A stretch of DNA of 64,000 nt from Sulfurimonas sp. HSL3-2. GTDB taxonomy: Bacteria; Campylobacterota; Campylobacteria; Campylobacterales; Sulfurimonadaceae. The first letter of the stretch is position 1. Each line of letters opens with the position of its first letter. The position numbers and the translations under genes are program-made. The stretch lies in assembly GCF_039645965.1 (NCBI RefSeq), contig NZ_CP147917.1, positions 1,240,001 to 1,304,000 of the forward strand, in the 5' to 3' direction. Under the pieces are notes generated by a model, which saw only the letters and a program-made list of their open reading frames with translations, did not search any database and was not told the DNA's origin. Below, in pieces: positions 25,917 through 34,556 of this stretch.

Positions 25917-26474
25917 CTAAAAACCGCGGCCGTGTTCAATACTCGGATTTGCAAAAGTATAAAGTATCTCTTCTATAGAGCAATATCTCTCTCTTTTTTC
26001 AGCACTGATACCCTTCTTTTTTAAGAGTTGAAAGATATTGTCCAAGAACTGTGGTAAAGCCTCTTTTACCGAGTTGCTAAGCCCTACTTCAACAGAGATG
26101 ATATCTTCGGGAGTGATACTGATTATTGTCGTCTCTGCCATATTTTCACTAAGAGAACATATCTGCAGCATCTCCGCTATCTCGACCTCGTTTGCCGTCT
26201 TTTTTATCAGAGAACCCTCAATAAACTCCTCACTCTTTTTAATAGTGATAGAACCGGCTTTCGTGCTGTCATCAGAAGATGTATTGACTATGATGACATG
26301 TTCAAACTCCTGAAGCAGAGGCATCAATTTGAACCCTAAGGTCCCGCCGTCCAGTATTGTGATATTTGGCATAAGATCATAGTTCTCTTTTATGTACTTT
26401 ACAGCGTATAGCCCTATACCCTCATCTTTAAAAAACGTGTTTCCGGAACCTATCAATGCTATTTTATCTTCCAT
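25917..26474 (-). CDS. hydD: Hydrogenase maturation protease-like protein with altered metal ligands (HydD position)
   Basis: This 185-residue protein aligns over its whole length with the protease at 24777-25304: IALIGSGNTFFKDEGIGLYA at the N-terminus and ITPEDIISVEVGLS later. The first ligand (Glu of KDEG) is kept, but the Asp position reads VIIVNTSS (Asn) and the His position reads KTANEVE (Asn). It sits downstream of hypF in the hydABC operon, where Wolinella and Helicobacter have hydD. ATG 26474 overlaps the hypF stop by 11 bp and has GGGTG upstream; the upstream ATG and start at 26534 are rejected. It may process HydB by a modified mechanism, or have lost nickel sensing. Confidence 0.78.
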   Translation of the reverse strand: MEDKIALIGSGNTFFKDEGIGLYAVKYIKENYDLMPNITILDGGTLGFKLMPLLQEFEHVIIVNTSSDDSTKAGSITIKKSEEFIEGSLIKKTANEVEIAEMLQICSLSENMAETTIISITPEDIISVEVGLSNSVKEALPQFLDNIFQLLKKKGISAEKRERYCSIEEILYTFANPSIEHGRGF

Positions 26475-28755
26475 TTTCACCCCATTGTCTATTGACTGCA
26501 TAATATGCCTGACCAAGCGCGATCGAACCGTCATTTACAGGCGTATCTTTTTGTATATAGTACCTGATTTTTCTTTTTTTGAACTCTTTGGCAAGCTTAT
26601 CGACAAGTACACGGTTTTGAAACACTCCTCCGCTAAGCACTACAGGGAGTAACGGATATCTGCCCGCTATATCTAAGATAATATCTACCACCGTTGAGAT
26701 GAACATTGATGAGATCGTCGCCGGATCTTTTACATGTAATATCTCTTTTACCATAGCACTTATATCTATACTGTCATCTACTATAGTGTAACTAAACTTT
26801 CTATTCAGATCTATTTCTTCCTCTACTATGCTCTCTAACAGTAGGCCGCTCTCACCTTCATATCCGAGTATTTGAGCTACTCCTGCAAGCGAAGCCACCG
26901 CGTCAAAAACTCTTCCCATAGAGGTCGTATAAGGGGAGTTAAGTCCCTTTTGCCACATCGTATGGAGCGATTTTATCTCATCGCTAGTAAAACTCTTTGT
27001 CGTCTCACTCTCTAATGAGAGTATCTCCTCGAGTGTAAAGCATTCAAACAGAAGTGACAGAGCAACACGTCTTGGTTCTTTGACCGCTTTTGCTCCGCCT
27101 AAAAGACGAAACGGTTTGAGATGATGCACTCTCTCATAATCATCTACGTCGGACAACAGCACTTCTCCACCCCAAAGAGCACCCCCTTCACCGTACCCTG
27201 TCCCGTCAAAACAAAAAGAGAGTACCTTCTCATCTAAATTATATTCTGCCATACAAGCCAGTGCATGTGCGTAATGATGCTGAACCTCTAAGAGTTCTAT
27301 ATTGTCACTCTCTTTTGTAAACTGTCTTGCCCATTTTGTCGTCTCATATTCGGGATGTCTGTCGCATACGATGATATCTGGTTCAAAGTCGTAAAATCTT
27401 TTAAACGTCTCAAGCGTCCTTGTAAAATACTCAAACGCTTCCAGAGAGTTCAGGTCTCCTATATGAGGTGAAAGTACTATATGTCCGTCAAACGCCAGTG
27501 CAATGGTGTTTTTCTGGTTTGCACCTACTGCCAATATCTTTTTACTGCTCTTTTTAGGAAGTACAATACTTTTTGGCGCATATCCGCGGGAAACTCTTAT
27601 AGACACTTTCTCATCCCCGTTTTGCATGATGACACTGTCATCGCATCCATTAACTATCTCTCTGTCATAGGTCAGTACCGCGTCGACCACATCGCCAAGT
27701 TTTGTGAATATATCCTTCTCATCGATGATAATAGGCTCATCACTTAAGTTTGCACTTGTGGCGACTATCGGTCTGTCTAACTCCTTTAACAAAAGAGTAT
27801 GAAGCGGAGTATACGGCAAGAACACTCCGACTCTTTGTATATTCGGAGCGACATAAACAGAGAGAGTAGAGTTTTTGTTTTTATCCACTACTACGATAGG
27901 ATGCTCTTTTGAGAGGATAAGTCCCTCCTCTTTACTGCCGATAAATGCCTCTTTTTTCAGTGCCTCAATATCTTTAAACATCACGGCTAACGGCTTACTC
28001 GGACGTTTTTTTCTCTCCCGCAGCGTCGATACCGCTTCATCACTTAAAGCGTCACATACCAGATGAAAGCCGCCAAGCCCTTTTATAGCCACTATCTTTT
28101 TCTCTTCTATCAGTTTACATGTAAGCCCAATGGCATCATTGTTTTTTACTATCTCTTTGCCGTTACGGTCAAGCAGATACAGAGTCGGCCCGCACTCCGG
28201 ACAGCTGATAGGCTGGGCATGATAGCGTCTGTCGTTTGGATCGTTATATTCTTTGGCACATGTTTTACACATTGTAAAGACGTTCATAGAGGTGTTCGGT
28301 CTGTCATAAGGGAGTGTCTTGATAATGGAGTATCTCGGTCCGCAGTCCGTACAGTTTATAAAAGGGTATGCATATCTGCGATCTGTCTTGTCATTCATCT
28401 GTGCTTTACATCTCGCACACAGCGCGACATCCGGTGAGACCATTGTAGTCGTGACTACACTTGCTTCTGAATGGTGTATCTGAAAACTTTTTTCACCTGT
28501 AGCGATGATATTATGACTCTCGAGGGTATCTATTCTTGCAAGCGGCGGCGGACTTTCTTGGAGTGTGTTTAAAAATAAAGTGAGGTTTTGTTCATCACCT
28601 TCTACTTCTATTACCACTCCCTCGGAGTTGTTTAGTACGTATCCGCCTAGGGCATGCTTGAGGGCTGACTGATAGACAAAAGGCCTGAAACCGACCCCTT
28701 GTACGATCCCCTTTACATTGACTCTTAATCGTTTAGAGGTAAACTCCACCGACAA
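26464..28755 (-). CDS. hypF: Carbamoyltransferase HypF
   Basis: This 763-residue protein makes the thiocarboxamide on HypE from carbamoyl phosphate. Domains in order: acylphosphatase (GIVQGVGFRPFVYQ, residues about 17-30), two zinc fingers (CARC/CTDCG and CKTC/CPECG, about 115-195), YrdC-like domain, and Kae1-like domain with the VQHHYAHA metal motif and a C-terminal VVLSGGVFQN. The start is TTG at 28755: AAGGAG lies seven bases upstream and no ATG is available. It overlaps the HypF-like gene by 23 bp. It must serve all three hydrogenases because hypABCDE at 1309-6754 has no hypF. Confidence 0.95.
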   Translation of the reverse strand: MSVEFTSKRLRVNVKGIVQGVGFRPFVYQSALKHALGGYVLNNSEGVVIEVEGDEQNLTLFLNTLQESPPPLARIDTLESHNIIATGEKSFQIHHSEASVVTTTMVSPDVALCARCKAQMNDKTDRRYAYPFINCTDCGPRYSIIKTLPYDRPNTSMNVFTMCKTCAKEYNDPNDRRYHAQPISCPECGPTLYLLDRNGKEIVKNNDAIGLTCKLIEEKKIVAIKGLGGFHLVCDALSDEAVSTLRERKKRPSKPLAVMFKDIEALKKEAFIGSKEEGLILSKEHPIVVVDKNKNSTLSVYVAPNIQRVGVFLPYTPLHTLLLKELDRPIVATSANLSDEPIIIDEKDIFTKLGDVVDAVLTYDREIVNGCDDSVIMQNGDEKVSIRVSRGYAPKSIVLPKKSSKKILAVGANQKNTIALAFDGHIVLSPHIGDLNSLEAFEYFTRTLETFKRFYDFEPDIIVCDRHPEYETTKWARQFTKESDNIELLEVQHHYAHALACMAEYNLDEKVLSFCFDGTGYGEGGALWGGEVLLSDVDDYERVHHLKPFRLLGGAKAVKEPRRVALSLLFECFTLEEILSLESETTKSFTSDEIKSLHTMWQKGLNSPYTTSMGRVFDAVASLAGVAQILGYEGESGLLLESIVEEEIDLNRKFSYTIVDDSIDISAMVKEILHVKDPATISSMFISTVVDIILDIAGRYPLLPVVLSGGVFQNRVLVDKLAKEFKKRKIRYYIQKDTPVNDGSIALGQAYYAVNRQWGENGR
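26730..26739. repeat. TTACATGTAA palindrome copy 2
   Basis: Inside hypF, near its C-terminal end, in the context TTTACATGTAAT. Confidence 0.85.
28115..28124. repeat. TTACATGTAA palindrome copy 3
   Basis: A second copy inside hypF, as TTTACATGTAAG on the plus strand. Confidence 0.85.
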
Positions 28756-30658
28756 CGGCGTTCTCCTTCCCTATCGGATAGTTGATATTCATAAAAGGCG
28801 GTGTGAGCTTCAAATTTCTCTGCATACGGCTAAATAGGGACTGATTTGCAAAATGACTGCCGCAAAGAACAATATTCTTTGCTTTGGTCTTTGTCTGTAT
28901 CTCTTTTATAAGCTCACTAAAATAATCTCCAAGAGATTCAAAGATAGAGTAGCTCAGCATTACGCTTCCAACACCGCCGAGCTGATAACTGACGATACTG
29001 GATAAAAATGCGGTATGGTCAAAACGGTTGTCTTTGACATGGGTATCTATCTGGATACCGCCTTTGCCTATAAATTTCAGCGCCTCTTTTGTAACGCCCC
29101 GCATACTTTCATCTTCAAGCCCGAGAATGATAGCAGTAGCTTCAAACAAGTCGACCTCACCTCGTTCTTGAAGCCCTTCGAGCTTTTTATAGAGATCCGG
29201 CATCTTCTCTTTTAAATTTTTTACCAGCCTGTCCGATCCTTCCCTAAGGGTCGTCATTCTCTCTAACAAGTCCATTGCATTAAAATCACGTGAGGGGACG
29301 ACTCTGATCACTTTTTTGCCGTCATAGTATAAAAATGAAGCTTCCTCATCAAAATATGTTCCCACACAGCTGCTGCCAAAAAGCTGATGTTCTGCGATAA
29401 CCGACATAAACGACGCTTCATCCTGATGCATCAGAGTCTGGTTTGAGTGCCAGTTCTCTTCATCATGACCTTCAAGAACCATTACCTTTGCGACTTTTGT
29501 CGATTCAAAATGCTCCATCTTGTCAAAAAGCATCATCTCATCGCTTCGAACACCGATAAGATGATGAGCGATACTCAACGTATCCGTGGCAGGAGCCAGC
29601 TTTGATGGAAAACTCACTCTCTCACCTGAAGCTATAAACTGGATATCTTTGTTAATAAACAGCCTCATATCCTCTTGGTGCGTCACTTCCAGATCATAAT
29701 CCATCAAGATATCTGCCTGCGTGTCTTTGTCGGCATCTTCATAGGATATATAATCCTGATTTAAAGTCTGCAGCTCTTTTGCAAGCAGGATACTAAATCC
29801 GTCATCGGGATATTTTACATCGACTGTATCACCGATCTCTTTTTTTAAGGTCTCCTCTTTTACGGCTACATGTAAGATAGGACGCTCGATGCTTAGAAGT
29901 GCATTGAACTCCTGTTCTATCAAAGAGAGATAATCCGTGATCTTTTTGGCATTGATCATCATCAGTATAGAGCCGCTGTTTACATGTTCCGGCTTATAAA
30001 AAAGTCTGTAACCCATTGTCGTCTTTACCAAAACTCGCTTATTGTCCATCAGGGCTTTTGCGGCGACTTCGAACATAGTCCTGAAACTTCCTGCATCGTT
30101 TGCATAGCGTTCATTGTTTTTGTTCATGAGACGAACAGCTACACCGCATTTATGACAGCTGTTTATATGATGGTTCTCTCTTATTCCGACGCTGTTTATT
30201 TCAGACTCGCAATCCTCACAAGGCTTGAAAAATCGAAATGACGTATTTTTGCGTTCATAAGGAAAATTGGTAAAAAAACCATACTGTCCGCCGCAATGGC
30301 TGCATGAGGTAAAAGGGTAGTAATATCTTCGCGAAGATGGATCAAAAAGCTCTTTTTGGCAAGAGGGACAAAGCCCGAGTCCAAGAGGATATTCTACGCT
30401 GTAAGAGGGCAGAGAATCTGGAATATCATCCGTATTATAATGATCACTGCCTGTTAAAAAACATGAGGCGGGAAGTCTTTTGGAGATAGACTCTATACAC
30501 TCTTGAAGATTTTTGTTTTGTGAGTCAAAAGCAAAAAGAAGTTTTCCTTTTTTGTTTGCGGCAATAGCATTGATCCCGAACTCTCTGATAATACTGATAA
30601 TATAATTTTTTATATAGGATTGAGAGGAGTTTGTTTGAAGTTCCAGCACGAATGCCAT
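28733..30658 (-). CDS. Degenerate HypF paralog in the hyd operon (possible HydE counterpart)
   Basis: This 641-residue protein aligns with HypF but lacks catalytic parts. Both zinc fingers are intact (CPSC/CSHCG and CEDC/CHKCG), and the C-terminus (IVLCGSHFANQSLFSRM) matches the Kae1-like domain. The N-terminus has no acylphosphatase GVGFRP motif, the YrdC substrate motifs are not visible, and the Kae1 HHYAH metal motif is absent. In Wolinella and Helicobacter a gene called hydE of unclear role lies at a similar operon position; whether this is its counterpart needs comparison. ATG 30658 has AAAAGG upstream; ATG 30673 lies inside the hairpin region and lacks a ribosome site. Confidence 0.75.
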   Translation of the reverse strand: MAFVLELQTNSSQSYIKNYIISIIREFGINAIAANKKGKLLFAFDSQNKNLQECIESISKRLPASCFLTGSDHYNTDDIPDSLPSYSVEYPLGLGLCPSCQKELFDPSSRRYYYPFTSCSHCGGQYGFFTNFPYERKNTSFRFFKPCEDCESEINSVGIRENHHINSCHKCGVAVRLMNKNNERYANDAGSFRTMFEVAAKALMDNKRVLVKTTMGYRLFYKPEHVNSGSILMMINAKKITDYLSLIEQEFNALLSIERPILHVAVKEETLKKEIGDTVDVKYPDDGFSILLAKELQTLNQDYISYEDADKDTQADILMDYDLEVTHQEDMRLFINKDIQFIASGERVSFPSKLAPATDTLSIAHHLIGVRSDEMMLFDKMEHFESTKVAKVMVLEGHDEENWHSNQTLMHQDEASFMSVIAEHQLFGSSCVGTYFDEEASFLYYDGKKVIRVVPSRDFNAMDLLERMTTLREGSDRLVKNLKEKMPDLYKKLEGLQERGEVDLFEATAIILGLEDESMRGVTKEALKFIGKGGIQIDTHVKDNRFDHTAFLSSIVSYQLGGVGSVMLSYSIFESLGDYFSELIKEIQTKTKAKNIVLCGSHFANQSLFSRMQRNLKLTPPFMNINYPIGKENAVVGGVYL

Positions 30659-30673
30659 TGATATCCTTTTCAT

Positions 30674-30697
30674 AATCAGACAGTTAACTGCCTGATT
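30674..30697 (-). promoter_or_regulatory. Perfect hairpin between hydC and the HypF-like gene
   Basis: On the minus strand two 10-base arms (AATCAGGCAG and CTGTCTGATT) pair fully, with one G-U pair, around a UUAA loop. No U-run follows, so it is not a classical terminator. Lying just after hydC and ending next to the maturation genes, it could be an RNA processing or stability element that keeps hydABC message more abundant than the maturation part. Confidence 0.6.
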
Positions 30698-30712
30698 ATA
30701 ACTTTAAAACCA

Positions 30713-31414
30713 TTAATTTTCTTTAACGAACTTGCTTCCGCCAAAGACGATTGCGATATCACCCTCTTTCCAAAAGATCGTTCTCCATATCTGATAATAA
30801 ATATGGAATACGACCCAAGCGACAAGGATCCACATTGTATAATGATGAGATATTCTAACATCCATGATAGTACCGCCCGTTACAGGGATGGTCCAGTCCG
30901 TTGCCAGATGAAGAAGCCAAGGCCACCAGCCTCCGATAGAACTGATTCCAGATTCAAGTCCTGAGACATAAAGTTGAAGTCCCGTAAACAGCATCCAAAA
31001 CAGAAGCAGATGGAAAATAAGAAAATAAACTGCGTTAAAGCTGTCTGCATGAGCAGAATTGAACTTTTTACGTCTATTTAGAGTCACAAGATTAAGAACA
31101 ACCTCGATAAACTCTATAATATTCTTAAAGGACGGCAGAACCTTCTTGTACGCTTTTTCAAAACGGCTGCAAAAATAAAGATACGCGATCACTACCGATG
31201 TAACATCAAAGATGATCGCGACTATGAAGTGCCCCCATCTATTCCAAGCCATGACATACTTGTCAACGGCACCGTCTGCCATCAACGTCTGATAGTACGG
31301 ATGACCTATATATAATCCGGTAATAATCGCTACTAACATAGAGATCGCATTTGCCCAGTGGATAATGCGACCTGCGGTAGTCATACGTTTTACCTGTTTA
31401 TATTCAGAGCTCAT
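30713..31414 (-). CDS. hydC: NiFe hydrogenase cytochrome b subunit HydC
   Basis: This 233-residue protein has four to five membrane helices with candidate haem-b histidines in GRIIHWANAIS, LLHLATDW and RISHHYTMW. HydC anchors HydAB in the membrane and passes electrons to menaquinone. ATG 31414 has AAGGAG six bases upstream; a TTG at 31432 is rejected. It is 11 bp after the hydB stop and is followed by the hairpin at 30674-30697 before the HypF-like gene. Confidence 0.93.
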   Translation of the reverse strand: MSSEYKQVKRMTTAGRIIHWANAISMLVAIITGLYIGHPYYQTLMADGAVDKYVMAWNRWGHFIVAIIFDVTSVVIAYLYFCSRFEKAYKKVLPSFKNIIEFIEVVLNLVTLNRRKKFNSAHADSFNAVYFLIFHLLLFWMLFTGLQLYVSGLESGISSIGGWWPWLLHLATDWTIPVTGGTIMDVRISHHYTMWILVAWVVFHIYYQIWRTIFWKEGDIAIVFGGSKFVKEN

Positions 31415-31424
31415 AATAATCTCC

Positions 31425-33203
31425 TTAGACACTACATTGCGTATCTATTTTATAGACACCTAACTCTTTTCCTTTTGTATCGACTACGTGCACGGCACAT
31501 GCGATACAAGGATCAAAACTATGGATCGTGCGTATGATCTCAAGCGGCTGCTCAGGATCTGCGACTTTGATACCGATCAGACTCGCTTCATATGCACCGA
31601 GTCTTCCTTTATAATCACGCGGTGCCCCGTTCCATGTAGATGGGACTACGGCTTGATAGTTTGAGACTTTACCTTCATCGATACGTACCCAGTGTCCAAG
31701 TGAACCACGAGGTGCTTCTGCAAGCCCCATCCCTTTTGTCTTGACACTTACTTTGTTAAAGTCAAAATCAGTCCAAGTACTTAAGTCACCTGCGGCTACG
31801 TTTGCTGCCAGTTCATCAGCCCATTCAACAAGAGCATCAGCCATAATAGTCGTCTCTATCGCACGAGCTGCAGTTCTTCCGATCGTACTAAAGAGTACTG
31901 CAACAGGAAGATTTCCACGTTTTAAGAAATCCATCACATACTTCGTAATACGTTCATCTTTACGTGCTACACCCACAACCATACGAGCCAAAGGTCCGAC
32001 CTCTACACGTGTATCATTGTAGATAGGAGATTTTATCCAGCTGTATTTCTCATTAGTCTTAAGATATGCCACACCGTCTGAGCGTTTGTCAAGACCGGTA
32101 TAGTTCGGTATAGTCTGTCCGTCATACGGATGAAGCGGTTTCGCTCCCTCATACCAAGAGTGAGTGACATCTTCCGCGATCTTTGTCGGATCTACATCTT
32201 CGACTTTAGAGATATCCCCGCCGTAAACTATTCCGCTTGGAAACAGCAGAGCCGAGTTATAAAAACCTGTATCGTCCAGACGGAAGTCTCCGTAACTCAT
32301 ATAGTTAAGAAGTCCCCCTCCTGTTCCGCCTACGCCTTTACCTTCCATAAGTTCAGTAAACGTCGCTTTAGAGTCTGTAGCTTCATCCGCATACATAGTC
32401 CCTGCCATATAAACATCTGGAAGATAAGCTTGTTTTACAAACTTCGTACCGTCTGCTAAAAGCTGTTTAAACAGAGCTATACGTGCTGGATTTTCAATAT
32501 CCTGAACACAAGTGACACCGCCCACGACAATCGACTGTGGATGCGGGTTTTTACCGCCGAAGATCGCCTGCATCTTCGCTAGATCACGTTGAATATCGAG
32601 TGCTTTTAAATAGTGTGCGACACCTATGAGGTTTTGTTCAGGAGTAAGTTTATAGTGCTTATTACCCCAGTATCCGTTACCGAATATTCCAAGACGTCCC
32701 TGCTTTACAAACTTCGCTACACGCTCTTGGACCTCTTTAAACTCGCCTTCGCCGTCAGTGTAAGGAGCAACGCCTGCTACTGTAGCCCATTTTCTTGCTT
32801 CAGCAGCGGTTTTTGCAGGATCAGCTGAAAGAGCTGAAACGACATCGACAAAATCAAGTGCATGCAGATGATAAAAATGTACCAAATGGTCATGGACATA
32901 GAGTGAACCTTGGATCAGGTTACGGACAATACGTGCATTTTTAGGTATAGTGATGTCAAATGCATCCTCTACAGCTTCTATAGATCTTTGATAATGTGTT
33001 CCCGTACAGACACCACAGATACGCATAGCAAGTAAACCGCAATCACGAGGATCTCTGCCTTGTAAGATTGTTTCAATCCCGCGGAACATCGTTGAAGCAC
33101 TATACGCATCCACTATCGTATTGTTCTCATCTATAACAGCTTCTATTCTTAAATGACCCTCTATACGTGTAATCGGATCGACTACAATATGACGCTTACT
33201 CAT
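31425..33203 (-). CDS. hydB: Quinone-reactive [NiFe] hydrogenase large subunit HydB
   Basis: This 592-residue group 1-type large subunit has RICGVCTGTH (L1) and DPCIACAVHVVD (L2), the nickel ligands. The tail after the final His (VVDTKGKELGVYKIDTQCSV) should be removed by a protease, most likely the HydD-like protein of this operon. It closely resembles the cytoplasmic large subunit at 17512-19188, the clearest paralog pair in the window. It overlaps hydA by 1 bp and is exported with HydA through the Tat signal of HydA. Confidence 0.96.
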   Translation of the reverse strand: MSKRHIVVDPITRIEGHLRIEAVIDENNTIVDAYSASTMFRGIETILQGRDPRDCGLLAMRICGVCTGTHYQRSIEAVEDAFDITIPKNARIVRNLIQGSLYVHDHLVHFYHLHALDFVDVVSALSADPAKTAAEARKWATVAGVAPYTDGEGEFKEVQERVAKFVKQGRLGIFGNGYWGNKHYKLTPEQNLIGVAHYLKALDIQRDLAKMQAIFGGKNPHPQSIVVGGVTCVQDIENPARIALFKQLLADGTKFVKQAYLPDVYMAGTMYADEATDSKATFTELMEGKGVGGTGGGLLNYMSYGDFRLDDTGFYNSALLFPSGIVYGGDISKVEDVDPTKIAEDVTHSWYEGAKPLHPYDGQTIPNYTGLDKRSDGVAYLKTNEKYSWIKSPIYNDTRVEVGPLARMVVGVARKDERITKYVMDFLKRGNLPVAVLFSTIGRTAARAIETTIMADALVEWADELAANVAAGDLSTWTDFDFNKVSVKTKGMGLAEAPRGSLGHWVRIDEGKVSNYQAVVPSTWNGAPRDYKGRLGAYEASLIGIKVADPEQPLEIIRTIHSFDPCIACAVHVVDTKGKELGVYKIDTQCSV

Positions 33204-34435
33204 TATGCTTCTCCTCCATCATCTTTTTTTCCTGCAAGTGCACTGGCAACAGCATGAATACCTATACCGATACCGGCTGCTGTAAGTAGTCCAAGACCAA
33301 ATTCATCTACAGACTTTTCAACTCCGCCTGCCGGTGCTTTTATCTTCGCATCTGCCATAGGACGCTCATATGCGTATTTATCCCAGAAATCAGGTTCAGA
33401 ACAGCCTATACATCCGCGTCCGACACCGATCGGCCAGTTCACAGCCTCGTTATAACGCACGATTGAACAGTTATTGAACGTCATTGGGCCTTTACATCCC
33501 ATTTTATAAAGACAGAAGTTGTTTTGAGCACCTTTATCGCCCCACTCTTCGACATATTCACCGGCATCAAAGTGTGCACGGCGTTCACAGTTGTCATGGA
33601 TACGGTAACCAAATGCGAATTTTGGACGAAGAAGAGAATCTAATTCAGGTACCTGTCCTGTCAAAATATAGTGGATGATCACACCCACCATGTTTGCAGG
33701 ATTCGCCGGACATGCCGGGATATTGATGATCGGTTTGCCTTTTACGACATCCATAACACCAACAGCACCCGTTGGGTTTGGAGCTGCAGCAGGGATACCG
33801 CCGTATGTAGCACAAGAACCTACAGCTATGACTGCTGCAGCATCTCTGGAAAGACGCATCAAGTGATCATAAAATGTCTCGGCACCCGCACCGATAGTTC
33901 CATATTGACCGTTCATGCCCATCGGGACAGATCCCTCGACAAAAAGAAGGTATTTTCCTCTAAAGGTTTTAATAGCGTCTTCCAGCTGTTTTTCTGCCTG
34001 AAAGCCCGCCGCAGCTTGAAGTGTCTCATGAAACTCTAATGATATGATATCAAGGACGATCTCATCTATCTTTGGTCCGTCTGAACGTAAAAGTGCTTCA
34101 GAATTCCCTGCACAGTCTTGCAGTTCTATCCAGATAACGGGAGCACGGTTCATTAGTTCAGCCGCCTGAGCGACAAGAGGAGAAAACATTGGAGGAAGCA
34201 TCAGCATCGCTGTAGTAGCACTGACCCATTTCATAAAGTCACGTCTATCGACACCGTTTTCACTTAATAATTCACTGAAGTCCAACCTATTGGCCGGCTG
34301 TGTGGAACGCAGATCATTTAATCTTGCTTGACATCTCTCGAAGAGATCGTTGTAATAAGACTCACCTTTGTTTGTCTCGACTCGAGCGCTTTTTGAGGTA
34401 AATAACTTCTTCACCCCTTCGATTCTATCTGGCAT
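33203..34435 (-). CDS. hydA: Quinone-reactive [NiFe] hydrogenase small subunit HydA, Tat-exported
   Basis: This 410-residue small subunit has a long N-terminal region with a Tat motif (DRRDFMKWVS, about residues 61-70) and a hydrophobic core ending near AQAAE. Cluster ligands are visible: LQDCAGNSEA, VGSCATYGG, PACPANPANM, HDNCERR, CKGPMTFNNC and GRGCIGC. The first motif has CxGN in place of the usual CxGC, so one proximal ligand is not cysteine; I recall the same in Helicobacter HydA. A C-terminal hydrophobic helix (FGLGLLTAAGIGIGIHAVAS) anchors the protein. It is the first gene of the hydABC-hypF-hydD operon. Confidence 0.96.
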   Translation of the reverse strand: MPDRIEGVKKLFTSKSARVETNKGESYYNDLFERCQARLNDLRSTQPANRLDFSELLSENGVDRRDFMKWVSATTAMLMLPPMFSPLVAQAAELMNRAPVIWIELQDCAGNSEALLRSDGPKIDEIVLDIISLEFHETLQAAAGFQAEKQLEDAIKTFRGKYLLFVEGSVPMGMNGQYGTIGAGAETFYDHLMRLSRDAAAVIAVGSCATYGGIPAAAPNPTGAVGVMDVVKGKPIINIPACPANPANMVGVIIHYILTGQVPELDSLLRPKFAFGYRIHDNCERRAHFDAGEYVEEWGDKGAQNNFCLYKMGCKGPMTFNNCSIVRYNEAVNWPIGVGRGCIGCSEPDFWDKYAYERPMADAKIKAPAGGVEKSVDEFGLGLLTAAGIGIGIHAVASALAGKKDDGGEA

Positions 34436-34464
34436 CCCAAACTCCTTACAAGTGAATGTTTGTA

Positions 34465-34474
34465 TACCATGGTA
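34465..34474. promoter_or_regulatory. 10-bp palindrome in the hydA leader
   Basis: TACCATGGTA is a perfect inverted repeat between the candidate -10 box and the hydA start codon, about 30 bp upstream of the ATG at 34435. It could be an operator for hydrogen or nickel control, or coincidental; no other copy was noticed near hydrogenase genes. Confidence 0.25.
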
Positions 34475-34493
34475 ACTCAGCGAAACTTAAACA

Positions 34494-34499
34494 AGTATA
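34494..34499 (-). promoter_or_regulatory. Candidate -10 box of the hydABC operon
   Basis: TATACT on the minus strand, about 59 bases before the hydA ATG, with a weak TTTAAG element near the expected -35 position (34517-34522). The leader between it and hydA holds the palindrome at 34465-34474. Confidence 0.4.
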
Positions 34500-34556
34500 A
34501 GAATCTTTTATTTTTACTTAAAAAGAAAATTTGTTATTTAATTTAAGGACTAAGAG

